DNA of 64,000 nt from Mesorhizobium sp. M8A.F.Ca.ET.218.01.1.1 (lineage in GTDB: Bacteria; Pseudomonadota; Alphaproteobacteria; Rhizobiales; Rhizobiaceae): positions 124,001-188,000 of the forward strand of contig NZ_SRUZ01000010.1 in NCBI RefSeq assembly GCF_004791165.1. Reading direction: 5' to 3'. The first letter of the stretch is position 1. Each line of letters opens with the position of its first letter. Positions 1 to 8,843 of the stretch are shown here, piece after piece. Both the position numbers and the translations under genes were made by a program. The notes below the pieces were generated by a model, which ran no database searches, was not told the origin of the DNA, and saw nothing but the letters and a program-made list of their open reading frames with translations.

Positions 1-341
1 GGGTCGAGCTGCTCGCTGAGTGTCGTGAAGCCGCAGAGGTCGGCGAACAGGACCGTGACCGTCCGGCGATCGGCGTCAGAGACAGAATGCGGCCCTTCTT
101 CGCTTTCGATGTTCGGCGCCGCAGTTCGAGAAGGTGGCACAAAGGTCCGGCTTGGTTTCGGAGCAGGCCGTTCGACGGATTTTGCGGACGCACCGACGCT
201 TGCCCCGCATTTCGGACAGAACTCGAAATCAGGTGCGCAGACATAGCCGCAACTGGCACATGACACGGGCTGGCGCCGGCCACACTTCGGACAGAAGGCG
301 TAACCGCCCTCAATCTCGAAACCGCAGCCTGAGCAGTCCAT
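1..341 (-). CDS. Class III adenylate/guanylate cyclase with N-terminal zinc ribbons (C-terminus outside window)
   Basis: This gene is cut by the left edge; about 113 N-terminal codons are visible. The protein begins with a zinc-ribbon pair (CSGC ... CPKC, then CASC ... CPKC), followed by a proline/serine-rich linker and the first strand of a class III cyclase domain (VTVLFADLCGFTTLSEQL), whose Asp in FADLCG is the usual metal ligand. Such double-zinc-ribbon cyclases often continue into AAA/TPR regions of about 1000 residues, but that part is not visible. The ATG at 341 has GAGG about 9 bases upstream. It is divergent from the cyclase at 582, so the 240 bp between them should carry both promoters. 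Expected role: cAMP or cGMP synthesis in the cytoplasm. Confidence 0.85.
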   Translation of the reverse strand, partial: MDCSGCGFEIEGGYAFCPKCGRRQPVSCASCGYVCAPDFEFCPKCGASVGASAKSVERPAPKPSRTFVPPSRTAAPNIESEEGPHSVSDADRRTVTVLFADLCGFTTLSEQLD

Positions 342-581
342 GGAACAAGACCTCACTAGGGGCCGTGACGGCATGATCTCGCCACGCATTTCACGGCCAG
401 GGCAATCACAAGGATGAACCGATAGCTCTCAACCGGCAAGCGGCAGCGCAAATAGCCATCGAGAGATCGGATGGTTCCTGCGGCAGAGCGCTGCCGAGCC
501 GGGCGGTTGCGCGGCCGTCGTTTGCGAAAGTTCCCTCTACCCGCTGTCTTCCTGCTATCTTGGAGATAAGGAGACCGACGC

Positions 582-2351
582 ATGAGCGAGAACCGCAAGC
601 TGGCCGCAATCCTGGCTGCAGATGTGGTCGGATACAGCCGGCTCGCGAGCGCGGACGAAGAGCGTACCTTGGCGAGGTTGCGGACGCTGCGCAGCGACCT
701 GATCGATCCCACCATCGCAGTCCACAACGGGCGGGTGATCAAGCGCACCGGCGACGGGGCGCTGGTTGAGTTCCGCAGTGTGGTGGATGCCGTGCGCTGC
801 GCCGTTGAGATCCAGAACGGCATGGTTGAGCGCAATGCCGGCGTGCCGCAGGACCGCCGCATCGAGTTCAGGATCGGCATCCATCTGGGGGATGTGGTCG
901 AAGAAAGCGACGGCGACCTGATGGGCGACGGCGTCAACATCGCCTCGCGTCTGGAGGGTGTCGCGGCGCCCGGCGCTATTTGCCTGTCCGAGGATGCCTA
1001 TCGCCAGGTCAAGGCGAGGCTCGACCTCTCGGTCAGCGATCTCGGCAGCACACAGCTTAAGAACATCGCCGAGCCGGTCCGGGTCTATTCGCTGCAGGTC
1101 GGCGCGGGGGCCAAGGCGGCCGCGACCCCGGAAACCGCGACGAGCCGGCCGGCTGCGGCAGTGCCGCCGAAGCTGTCGATCGCCGTGCTACCGTTTGCCA
1201 ACATGAGCGGTGACGCCGAACAGGACTACTTCGCCGACGGCATCTCCGAAGACATCATCACGGCGCTGTCAAAACTGTCGCAACTCTTCGTCATCGCACG
1301 CAATTCGTCGTTCACCTTCAAGGGCCAGAACGTCCATGTGCAGGAGGTGGGCGCGAAACTCGGCGTGCGGCATGTGCTCGAAGGCAGCGTACGCAAGTCG
1401 GGCAACAGGGTGCGGATCACCGCGCAGCTCATCGATGCAATTTCAGGCGGCCATCTTTGGGCGGAGCGGTTCGATCGCGACCTGACCGACATATTCGCCG
1501 TGCAGGACGACGTGACGCAGCAGATCGTCGGTGCGCTGGCGCTCAACCTGACAGACGATGCCCGGCAACGGCTGGCGCCGGAGCACCCGCGCAACACCGA
1601 GGCGTATGACTGTTTCCTGCGCGGCCGGGAGCTGTGGCACCGGCTGACGAAGGAGACGAACGTCGCAGCCCGCAATCTCTTGCAACGTGCCACCGAACTG
1701 GACCCGAACTTTGCCTCTGCCCACGCTTTCCTCGCCCTCACGCACGGCGTCGATTACCTGAACAGGTGGGGAGCGTCGCCGCCGGAATCGATGGCGCAAG
1801 CCGAAGAGGCCGCAACGCGGGCGGTAACGCTGGATGACAACGATCCCTGGGCGCACTGGGCGCTGGCGATAGCCAAGCTGTACACACGACGGCACGATGA
1901 GGCCATCGACGAGGTCGAGCGCGCACTGGTCCTCAATCCGAACTTCGCCGAAGCGCACGTCTGCCGCGGCGAAACGCTGTACTATTCAGGCAAATCCGAG
2001 GAGGCCCTCGAGAGTTTCGCCCGGGGAAAGTCCTTGAACCCGTACTTTGCGGATGTGCTTCTGCACTTCCAGGCTTTGGCGTTGTTTCAACTGGGACGAT
2101 ACAACGAGGCCGTTGACCTCCTGCTGCAACGGCTGGCTCGCAACGCTGTGACCGACGTCTCTCGCGCGCTCCTGGCCGCCAGCTACGGCCATCTGGGCCG
2201 TTTGGAGGAGGCCCGCGCGGCATGGCAGGACATGCTTCGCGTCAATCCCGACTTTTCGCTGGAATACCGTCGCAAAGTCTTGCCTTACAAGAACCCTGCC
2301 GATTTCGAACTCATGGTCGACGGGCTCCGCAAGGCCGGTTTGGTGCAATGA
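582..2351 (+). CDS. Class III adenylate cyclase with TolB-like and TPR regions
   Basis: This 589-residue protein has three parts. Residues 5-175 are a class III cyclase domain with the two metal-binding aspartates at D14 (LAADVVGYSRL) and D58 (KRTGDGALVEF) and an MGDGVNIASRL segment. Residues about 190-330 are a TolB/FlgO-like beta region (SIAVLPFANMSGD). From about residue 345 to the end are tetratricopeptide repeats. This cyclase-TolB-TPR layout is common and multicopy in rhizobia. The ATG at 582 has GGAGA upstream (TTGGAGATAAGGAG region). It makes cAMP or cGMP; the TPR part probably senses or binds a partner protein, which is inference. It is followed after 16 bp by the convergent gene ending at 2368. 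Confidence 0.92.
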   Translation: MSENRKLAAILAADVVGYSRLASADEERTLARLRTLRSDLIDPTIAVHNGRVIKRTGDGALVEFRSVVDAVRCAVEIQNGMVERNAGVPQDRRIEFRIGIHLGDVVEESDGDLMGDGVNIASRLEGVAAPGAICLSEDAYRQVKARLDLSVSDLGSTQLKNIAEPVRVYSLQVGAGAKAAATPETATSRPAAAVPPKLSIAVLPFANMSGDAEQDYFADGISEDIITALSKLSQLFVIARNSSFTFKGQNVHVQEVGAKLGVRHVLEGSVRKSGNRVRITAQLIDAISGGHLWAERFDRDLTDIFAVQDDVTQQIVGALALNLTDDARQRLAPEHPRNTEAYDCFLRGRELWHRLTKETNVAARNLLQRATELDPNFASAHAFLALTHGVDYLNRWGASPPESMAQAEEAATRAVTLDDNDPWAHWALAIAKLYTRRHDEAIDEVERALVLNPNFAEAHVCRGETLYYSGKSEEALESFARGKSLNPYFADVLLHFQALALFQLGRYNEAVDLLLQRLARNAVTDVSRALLAASYGHLGRLEEARAAWQDMLRVNPDFSLEYRRKVLPYKNPADFELMVDGLRKAGLVQ

Positions 2352-2367
2352 CCGGGTAGCGGCCCGA

Positions 2368-3747
2368 TCAGAGGCCGGAGGCCCGGCCGATCTTGCACCA
2401 TCGGGCGTTTTCGCGCACCAGTTTCAGGTCGTCGGTGGTCTCGGCAAATGTCCGCGAACGGTATTGCCGGAGCAAGTCCGCGAAGGGCGCCCCTTCCGGG
2501 AGGCCGGCAAGCTGCTCGCGGACCGAGATCTTTTCATCGATGACCCGAGTGCCCCAGGCATTTTCCCGAACCTGCAGCTCCGCAGCCAGATCGCGCTCTT
2601 CCGGCGCGTTTTCATCCAGCGCAGCCAGCAGGATCGAGTGGAAAAGCGCTACATAGCCAATCTGTCTCAAGCCGCCCACGACCCGCACGCGCGGCAATAT
2701 GGCAAGGACGAGGAACGTCAGGAACAAGTCCGGCAGCAGCGCACCGTCCAGCAGCGCCTGCTTGAGATGCGGCCGCTCGAACGGGATGGAAAGACCATGC
2801 GGCCTGTCAGGCTCGATCAGCTGCCCGTTCTCGAGGACGAGCTTGCGCACGCGCTCCTCGCGGATGCCCCAGAAATAGGCGGTGGCATTGGGCAGGAATC
2901 TGCCAAATGGGCTCGATGCGGCCTCTTGCAAGGCATGCTCGAGACGCCGGCGCCTTGCGGGCTCGAAGAGCAGCCTGGAAAGAAGGCCGCCGTCATGGTC
3001 TAGATGCCGCGCCATGGCAGCAGCGGCGAGCCGGTCATCGATCAAAACCGGCAGGGCCATGCCGGAACGATCCCAACCGGCGACCAGATCCTCGTTGAGT
3101 TCTGTCAGCGCATCGGCGGCGGTTGCAAACACCTTGTCGTGGCTGGCGAGCAGTGTGCCCAGCCAGCGGCTGGCATCCGTTTCGTCGCACACCGCTTCGA
3201 GGGCGCGCCTGTTGAGGGTGACGGGACCGGCCGCGCAAACGCTTTTGCGGCACAGTTTGTGGCGCCCCATGCCAAACAGGTTGACCTTGTCGTCGCCGAC
3301 ATCGAGCCAGCCCGGCCCCTCCCGGCCAATTGTCTCCATGGTCATCGTCGTTCCCATGAAGCCGAAGAAGGCCGACAGCCCGTTTTCGACCGCGCCGAAC
3401 CAGGCAAGCAGGAGGGCATCGAAGGTGATCCGGTCCATCAGAAGCAGGCAGTGCAGGCCGGACTGAATTACCGGTCTGTGCTCGAACTCTTCGAGGATAT
3501 TGCCGATCTCCTCAGGCTGCATGATCGCACCGAGGCGCTGATGCAGGACTTCGCGCAGGATCGAGCGGGCAGCGATCGCCGGGCCGGATGCAGGCCTTGC
3601 TACCGGCCGCCACAGATGGCGGGCGTAATCGGAAACCGATGCATTCCAGTTCTGCTCGATGTCACGCACGACTTCCGGGCAGAGCAGCGACAGCACAGCC
3701 AGAATTTCCACCGGAGGCGTAGGGGCTGGGGCGAAGACGGCGGTCAT
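2368..3747 (-). CDS. Unrecognised 459-residue protein coupled to a GNAT acetyltransferase
   Basis: I do not recognise this protein. It is mostly alpha-helical, with a hydrophobic stretch near residue 345 (ALLPDLFLTFLVLAILPRV), no signal peptide and no nucleotide-binding motif that I can see. A glycine/methionine-rich stretch (SAFFGFMGTTMTMETIG) sits near residue 130. Its ATG at 3747 uses the A of the TGA stop of the upstream GNAT gene (TGATG), which indicates translational coupling. An in-frame extension upstream exists but would run through the GNAT gene, so the coupled ATG is the better start. The gene is full length, and its codon use resembles that of its neighbours. Function unknown; the pairing suggests that the two proteins act on the same substrate or complex. 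Confidence 0.75.
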   Translation of the reverse strand: MTAVFAPAPTPPVEILAVLSLLCPEVVRDIEQNWNASVSDYARHLWRPVARPASGPAIAARSILREVLHQRLGAIMQPEEIGNILEEFEHRPVIQSGLHCLLLMDRITFDALLLAWFGAVENGLSAFFGFMGTTMTMETIGREGPGWLDVGDDKVNLFGMGRHKLCRKSVCAAGPVTLNRRALEAVCDETDASRWLGTLLASHDKVFATAADALTELNEDLVAGWDRSGMALPVLIDDRLAAAAMARHLDHDGGLLSRLLFEPARRRRLEHALQEAASSPFGRFLPNATAYFWGIREERVRKLVLENGQLIEPDRPHGLSIPFERPHLKQALLDGALLPDLFLTFLVLAILPRVRVVGGLRQIGYVALFHSILLAALDENAPEERDLAAELQVRENAWGTRVIDEKISVREQLAGLPEGAPFADLLRQYRSRTFAETTDDLKLVRENARWCKIGRASGL

Positions 3748-4268
3748 CAGAACCGCAGCCGGGCCATGCTCAGAAGGTCGTGATACTGCCCGTCGGTAAA
3801 GCCGGCCTTCACATGCCGGCCTTCGACCTCGAAGCCGTGGCTGGTGTAGAGGCGGATGGCCGGCTCGTTGTCGGCATAGACGGTCAATTCGACCCGCTTC
3901 AGCGCGCGCCAATTGTCGGCAACGTCAAGCAGCGCGCCAAGTATGGCAGAGCCGATGCCCTTGCCGACAAAGGCATCGTCAAGGCCGATATTGATCTCGC
4001 CTATATGCGAACGGCGCGGCGAACCCTGGACAACCAGGTTGCCATGGCCGACGATCCTGCCGTCCAACTCGGCAACGATCCAGGTGGTTTCCTGGCCGCA
4101 CTTGGCGATGCGCCGCTCCACCTGCTCCACCATCTCGAATGGCATCCTGAGCGTGCCCCAGCGGAAACCCGGCATGTTGAAGATAGCGCAAAGCGCCTCC
4201 GCATCGCTTGGCCGCACGGCTCGAAGCTGCGGCCGGATTTTCTCGGATGGCGAGGTCGTGCTGGTCAT
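3747..4268 (-). CDS. GNAT-family N-acetyltransferase
   Basis: This 173-residue single-domain protein has the GNAT acetyl-CoA fold. Motif A is visible as INIGLDDAFVGKGIGSAILGAL, with the pyrophosphate-binding G-K-G-I-G loop, and motif B ends in YADNEPAIRLYTSHGFEVEGR. The overall pattern resembles the RimI/PhnO/SpeG-type amino-acid or amine acetyltransferases; the substrate cannot be read from the sequence. It is the first gene of a two-gene operon and overlaps the next gene by one base (TGATG). A dispersed palindromic repeat lies just upstream (4284-4380), so its promoter must be within or close to that element. Confidence 0.9.
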   Translation of the reverse strand: MTSTTSPSEKIRPQLRAVRPSDAEALCAIFNMPGFRWGTLRMPFEMVEQVERRIAKCGQETTWIVAELDGRIVGHGNLVVQGSPRRSHIGEINIGLDDAFVGKGIGSAILGALLDVADNWRALKRVELTVYADNEPAIRLYTSHGFEVEGRHVKAGFTDGQYHDLLSMARLRF

Positions 4269-4283
4269 GGCGTTCCCGGCTAC

Positions 4284-4380
4284 AGCAATTCCAGGAAAAG
4301 TGTGAGCGGTTTTCCGCCCGGAATTGCGTCAGAACCAAGGATAGAGCAATTCGCCGTTTCCTTGAAACGGTGAAGTGCTC
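4284..4380. repeat. Dispersed palindromic intergenic repeat, copy 1
   Basis: The element starts AGCAATTCCAGGAAAAGTGT, continues through CGGTTTTCCGCCCGGAATTG and GCGTCAGAACCAAGGATAGA, and ends with GTTTCCTTGAAACGGTGAAG. It contains short inverted repeats. Related copies lie at 6879-6972 and, inverted, at 40749-40876; a degenerate one is at 56962-57017. Small mobile palindromes of this kind are widespread in Rhizobiales genomes. Confidence 0.75.
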
Positions 4381-4442
4381 GAACCCAATCGGCCCGGCAC
4401 GATGCGCCGGACGTCACCTGAAAATCCAGCTATCTCTGCAGC

Positions 4443-5354
4443 CTATGATGCCGATTGCAAGCCAAAATACCGGGAGGCGGCGTAGAGTTTGAAGGCGCCG
4501 CTGATGCCGATCCAGCCGAAAAGCGCGAGCCAGCACAATGTAGCGGTCGCACTCCAGTCGATCCGGTGCACCGCAGCGTCGGTGATGACGAGGCCAAGGA
4601 TGGCAAGCAGGCCGACCAGAAACTGCGCCAGGCCAAGCACCAGCAGTTCCTCGCGCGGCGCGTTTTTCCAGACGAGATAGGCGCCGCCGGCGCCGGCGAG
4701 GAAGATGGCGCTGTAGACCTGGGCGTGGAAGGGATCGACCGGCCATGGCCAGGTGCTGCTGACCCTTTGAGGGAATAGCAACATGCCGATGCCATAGAGG
4801 CCAAGGATCGCGGCTTCCGCCAACATGTAGCCGCGCCATGTGGGGTTAGGGGTCACGCCTTTTGCTGGGGGATAGGCCCTGGTCCGCCAAAGGAACAGCC
4901 CGGATACCGCCGCCGAGGCAAGATAGACCAGGAACCAGAGCCAGGCCGCTTTTCGCTCGAAGTTGAAATAGCCGAGATTGATCAACGAAACCGCCGACAC
5001 GATGACGGTGAAGATGAAGGCCATGACGAGGACGAGCCTGCCGGGCGACCAGCGATTCCAGACCAGCAGCGCTGCCATCACCGCCATTTCGGCGGTGTAG
5101 AAGCCGCCGAGGAAGCGGGCACTGAACGGCGTGACAGGCCAAGGCCACCGCGGCTTGACCAGCTCAGGCGCGAAAAACAGGCCGGCGCCGACGATCAGGA
5201 CGATGATGACCCCCGCCGAGAAAAGGCGCAGGGCGGCGGGAAATGGCGGGTTGTCGGGTGTCGGCACAGGAGAAAACCCCAAAGATGAACGCCTATCGAC
5301 CATCATAGTGCCGCTTGCGGCCGGAGAAAATCCGCCGAATGGAAATTGAACCAT
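4443..5354 (-). CDS. Integral membrane protein with two copies of a four-helix module
   Basis: This protein of about 303 residues has roughly eight predicted transmembrane helices. The two halves are related: both contain W-P-W-P-V-x-P-F followed by a helix ending A-x-L-V-W (PRWPWPVTPFSARF in the first half, STWPWPVDPFHAQV in the second), each in the same place relative to four helices. This points to an internal gene duplication. No transport or enzyme motif was recognised. The start is uncertain: ATG at 5354 or the ATG pair at 5306/5303, which would shorten the cytoplasmic N-terminus by 16-17 residues. It is divergent from the cyclase at 5463. Confidence 0.8.
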   Translation of the reverse strand: MVQFPFGGFSPAASGTMMVDRRSSLGFSPVPTPDNPPFPAALRLFSAGVIIVLIVGAGLFFAPELVKPRWPWPVTPFSARFLGGFYTAEMAVMAALLVWNRWSPGRLVLVMAFIFTVIVSAVSLINLGYFNFERKAAWLWFLVYLASAAVSGLFLWRTRAYPPAKGVTPNPTWRGYMLAEAAILGLYGIGMLLFPQRVSSTWPWPVDPFHAQVYSAIFLAGAGGAYLVWKNAPREELLVLGLAQFLVGLLAILGLVITDAAVHRIDWSATATLCWLALFGWIGISGAFKLYAASRYFGLQSAS

Positions 5355-5462
5355 CACCAGGCTTGCCTATTCGAATGGTCCGTTTCGAAGTAAAATGCAG
5401 CACTCGCACCAAGGGCAGTCCGATCAACACGCCTGGGAGGCACATTTTCTGGAGCCAGCAGG

Positions 5463-6878
5463 ATGAATGAAGCTCAGGATCTGTTCTCGCTTCTGCGGCA
5501 ATCGACCGATGTCGATCCACTGGTAATCGACGCGATCAAGCGAACCGTCGCGGACGGCAACGACCGCGAACTTTGCCGCATCAATGCGCCAGCCTTCGCC
5601 AGCAAGCATGGCCTCGACGAGGAGCGCACCATCAGCGCATTTCTCCATGCGGCGCGGGTGGGCATCTTCGATGTTTCCTGGAATGTTCTGTGCCCAGGCT
5701 GTGGCGGCGTGCTCGACACCAACGCCACGCTGAAAACCCTGCAGAAAGATGAATACACCTGCGCGCTGTGCTCCGAGGGCTATTCGCCAACCCTCGACGA
5801 GATGGTCGAGGTGACATTCACCGTCAGTCCGCGCATACGCAGGATTGCCGCCCACAATCCACACGAACTGCCGCTGGTGGAATATTTCCGCCAGATCTAC
5901 TGGGCTTCGGGTGTTGATGTGCCGGATGAGGATTTCGCGAAAAAGTTGGAAGCGTTTTCGCTGGAAGATATCGAGCTTGCGCCCGGTGAAAAGGCGCTTC
6001 TGCCCATACAGCTTCCGTCCGAATTCATCATCGTCTTTGAGCCGGTCACCCATTCAGCGCAGTTCATCGACGTGAAGGGCGAACCAACAAAGGAGCGCCG
6101 AAGCCTCTCTTTGGTCTTCGACCGCGACCATGTCCAGAACCAAACGCTGGAGATGCAACCCGGCCCGTTGCGCATTTCCCTGGAAAACAGGACCGACACC
6201 CGCGTGCTGCCGACGGTTTTCATCGCCGGCCAGGCCTTGCACGATTTCCTGGGTAAACGCCGGCCCTTCCTCACCGCCAAGCGCCTGCTCACCAACCAGA
6301 CGTTCCGCGATCTCTATCGCACGGATACGCTCGACATCAACCAGCGCCTGAAAATCACCAGCCTGACCTTCCTGTTCACCGACCTGCGCGGTTCGACCGC
6401 CCTTTACGAACGGGTGGGCGACCTTGCGGCCTTCGATCTCGTGCGCGCGCATTTCCAGGTTCTGCACGAGATCGTCGCGGCGGAGGCAGGCGCGGTGGTC
6501 AAGACGATCGGTGATGCGGTGATGGCAACCTTCGCGACGCCTGATCGTGCGATTGCCGCAGCCCTCCGGATGCGCGATGCCATGCGTGCGCTCAATGAAA
6601 AAAGCGGTCGCGAGGACCTGCTGCTCAAGATCGGCGTCCATGCCGGCCCTTGCATCGCCGTGTCCATGAACGAGCGGCAGGACTATTTTGGCCAGACGGT
6701 CAACATTGCCTCACGGGTACAGAACCTGGCCAACGCACAGGCGATCTTCGCCACCCATTCGGTGGTCGACGACAATCTCACCGCCGATCTGTTACGCAGG
6801 AGCGCGCTGACGCCCGTGCCCCACGAAGTCTCGCTGCGCGGCATTGAGCGGGAGATCGCGGTGTATACAATCCCCTGA
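5463..6878 (+). CDS. Class III adenylate/guanylate cyclase with DUF5939-type N-terminus
   Basis: This 471-residue protein has an N-terminal region of about 285 residues followed by a class III cyclase domain. The N-terminal part contains a CxxC pair (LCPGCGG ... CALCSEG, near residues 80-103) that could bind zinc, and resembles the DUF5939 regulatory domain known from several cyclases. In the catalytic domain the two metal-binding aspartates are in LFTDLRGST and KTIGDAVMATF, and YFGQTVNIASRVQNLA carries the later catalytic Asn/Arg segment. Expected product is cAMP or cGMP. A dispersed repeat starts directly after the stop codon and probably forms the 3' end of the transcript. Confidence 0.92.
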   Translation: MNEAQDLFSLLRQSTDVDPLVIDAIKRTVADGNDRELCRINAPAFASKHGLDEERTISAFLHAARVGIFDVSWNVLCPGCGGVLDTNATLKTLQKDEYTCALCSEGYSPTLDEMVEVTFTVSPRIRRIAAHNPHELPLVEYFRQIYWASGVDVPDEDFAKKLEAFSLEDIELAPGEKALLPIQLPSEFIIVFEPVTHSAQFIDVKGEPTKERRSLSLVFDRDHVQNQTLEMQPGPLRISLENRTDTRVLPTVFIAGQALHDFLGKRRPFLTAKRLLTNQTFRDLYRTDTLDINQRLKITSLTFLFTDLRGSTALYERVGDLAAFDLVRAHFQVLHEIVAAEAGAVVKTIGDAVMATFATPDRAIAAALRMRDAMRALNEKSGREDLLLKIGVHAGPCIAVSMNERQDYFGQTVNIASRVQNLANAQAIFATHSVVDDNLTADLLRRSALTPVPHEVSLRGIEREIAVYTIP

Positions 6879-6972
6879 GGAATTCCAGGAAAACTGTGAA
6901 ACGGTTTTCCCGGGAAAAGCACGAATTGCGTTAAAACAAAGAGCTGGAGCAGCGTTTCCGTGAAGCGCTCTC
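6879..6972. repeat. Dispersed palindromic intergenic repeat, copy 2
   Basis: The element begins GGAATTCCAGGAAAACTGTG, continues with CGGTTTTCCCGGGAAAAGCA, ACGAATTGCGTTAAAACAAA and GTTTCCGTGAAGCGCTCT. It is the same family and orientation as the copy at 4284-4380. It fills the whole gap between the convergent genes ending at 6878 and 6979, so it may act as a two-way transcription stop. Confidence 0.8.
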
Positions 6973-6978
6973 GGCCGC

Positions 6979-7458
6979 TCACACGCGCTTGCAGAGGAAA
7001 TAACGATCGGCGGGCTCCGACGTCGGCGCCGGGAGGCGTTGCAGCAGCGGGTGATTGAGCGGCGTGCCACTGACCGCGAAGCCGCCGACGCGAAGCAGGC
7101 TCGCGATCAGATCGGGAAGCCAGGTAGCGGTCACAGCATCGCGATCATCATAGCCGGTGCCGATGTCGGCATGAACAAGGGCGGCTTCGATGCCAATGAA
7201 CTTGCGGCCCGTCTCGCGTATTTCGCCGAGCACGAGGTTTTCGGCGTCGGGAATTGAGCTGGCATGTGCGCCGACTTCGCGGTCGAACACCACGATCCGA
7301 CGCCCGGGCAGGCGCTCGCGCAGATGGTGGAACGTCCGGCCATTGCCGAGGCCGAGCTCGAGCACAAGCCCCTCCATCTTCGCCACCTCGGCGCAGACGT
7401 GATCGAGAATGTCACGCTGTGCGGTCATTCTGCTGATGAAATTCTCGAGACGACTCAT
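6979..7458 (-). CDS. Small class I SAM-dependent methyltransferase-like protein
   Basis: This 159-residue protein has a clear motif I for S-adenosylmethionine binding (LVLELGLGNGRTFHHL, near residue 32) and an acidic residue at the end of the next strand (VVFDREVGAH). This is the Rossmann-like class I fold but shorter than most members, with little room for a substrate domain. The target is unknown. ATG at 7458; the gene stands alone, with about 200 bp of sequence upstream in which I see no further gene. Confidence 0.8.
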   Translation of the reverse strand: MSRLENFISRMTAQRDILDHVCAEVAKMEGLVLELGLGNGRTFHHLRERLPGRRIVVFDREVGAHASSIPDAENLVLGEIRETGRKFIGIEAALVHADIGTGYDDRDAVTATWLPDLIASLLRVGGFAVSGTPLNHPLLQRLPAPTSEPADRYFLCKRV

Positions 7459-7661
7459 ATGCTTTTGTGTGTCCTAACCAGATCAAGAGATAGGCAATGC
7501 CCGCGACAAGAACTGTTCACGAGTGCATCCCGAAGGCGACGCGCTGAGCTCGATTGCGTGTCGGCACGTATAGGGGCGGATGATGAACACTGCAACAACC
7601 GTACGGAGGCCGGCAGTGATACCGGGTGGCCGGCGGCTGGGCGCGCGGCGGAATAGCGATC

Positions 7662-8843
7662 TCACTTGTAGGGGTCCGCGGCGTCCCGCAAACCGTCGCC
7701 GAGGAAGTTGAACGCCAAGATGACGAGAATGACGGGGAGCATCGGCAAAAGCAGCCATGGATAGAACGCGATCACGCTGACGCTGCGCGCCTCGGTCAGC
7801 AGGATGCCCCAGCTGGTTGTCGGTGGCCTCAGGCCCAGCCCAAGGAAGCTCAGCGCCGTCTCGCCCAGGATCATGCCGGGTATGGAGATCGTCGCCGTCG
7901 CGATCAGATGCGACATGAAACCTGGGATGAGGTGCCGCCCGATGATGCGGCTGCTGCTGGCGCCCATCAATTGCGCGGCCAGAACGTAATCCTCCTCGCG
8001 CAAGGCCAGAAGCTTTGATCGCACTGCCCGCGCCAGTCCGGTCCAGTGGATCAGCCCGAGGATGATGGTGATGCCGAAATAAATCAGGATTGGACTCCAG
8101 GTTATCGGCATGATCGCCGCCAGAGCCAGCCATAGCGGAATACTGGGGATCGATTGCAGAACTTCGATGATCCGTTGGACGATCAGGTCGAAGACACCGC
8201 CGTGGTAGCCAGCCAGTCCGCCTATGACAATGCCGAGCAGGAAGCTGAAACTGATGCCGACAAGGCCGATTGTCAGTGAAATGCGTGCGCCATAGATGAT
8301 ACGCGAGAACACATCGCGCCCCAGCCTGTCGGTGCCGGCCAGAAAGAGCTGGCCGTTTTCAGCAGGACACACAAAATGCCTGTCACCTTCGACCAGGCCC
8401 CAGAACCGGTAACGGTCGCCCTTGCAAAAGAAACGAATCCGCTGAACATCATCCTGGTTGTCGATGTAGTTCCGCTTGAGTGTGTCCATATCCAGCGTCA
8501 TCTGGCGGCCATAGACGAAGGGCCCGACAAGCTGGCCGTTGTGGAACAGGTGCACCTGCTGCGGCGGCGAATAGATGTAGTCCATGTTGCGCGTGTGCAG
8601 ATTGTAGGGCGCCAGGAACTCGCAGATCAGGATCCCGAAATAGAGCGCTGCCAGAAATATGCCGGATACAAGGGCAAGCCGGTGCCGTCGGAATTTCCAC
8701 CACATCAGGCGCAACTGCGACGCCTGAAAGACCTTCGACTGCTCCGCCGTCATGGCTTCGACTGATTGCAGGTCAAAGGGCGCGATGGAAACGTAGTGTT
8801 GCAGTGGGGCACCCGGAGCGGGCAGGGGCGATTGCTTGTTCAT
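7662..8843 (-). CDS. Peptide-type ABC importer permease (DppC-like) with long periplasmic insert
   Basis: This 393-residue inner-membrane permease has the binding-protein-dependent transport domain in its C-terminal half, with the EAA loop ALREEDYVLAAQLMGASSSRIIGRHLIP contacting the ATPase. After the first transmembrane helix (near residue 60) lies an insert of about 90 residues (roughly 80-170) that is not found in canonical DppC. It ends at the typical GTDRLGRDVFSRIIYGAR entry. Its ATG overlaps the stop of the upstream permease gene (ATGA, 8840-8843). It is the last gene of the operon ATPase, binding protein, DppB-like, DppC-like. It probably imports peptides or another bulky solute. Confidence 0.93.
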   Translation of the reverse strand: MNKQSPLPAPGAPLQHYVSIAPFDLQSVEAMTAEQSKVFQASQLRLMWWKFRRHRLALVSGIFLAALYFGILICEFLAPYNLHTRNMDYIYSPPQQVHLFHNGQLVGPFVYGRQMTLDMDTLKRNYIDNQDDVQRIRFFCKGDRYRFWGLVEGDRHFVCPAENGQLFLAGTDRLGRDVFSRIIYGARISLTIGLVGISFSFLLGIVIGGLAGYHGGVFDLIVQRIIEVLQSIPSIPLWLALAAIMPITWSPILIYFGITIILGLIHWTGLARAVRSKLLALREEDYVLAAQLMGASSSRIIGRHLIPGFMSHLIATATISIPGMILGETALSFLGLGLRPPTTSWGILLTEARSVSVIAFYPWLLLPMLPVILVILAFNFLGDGLRDAADPYK

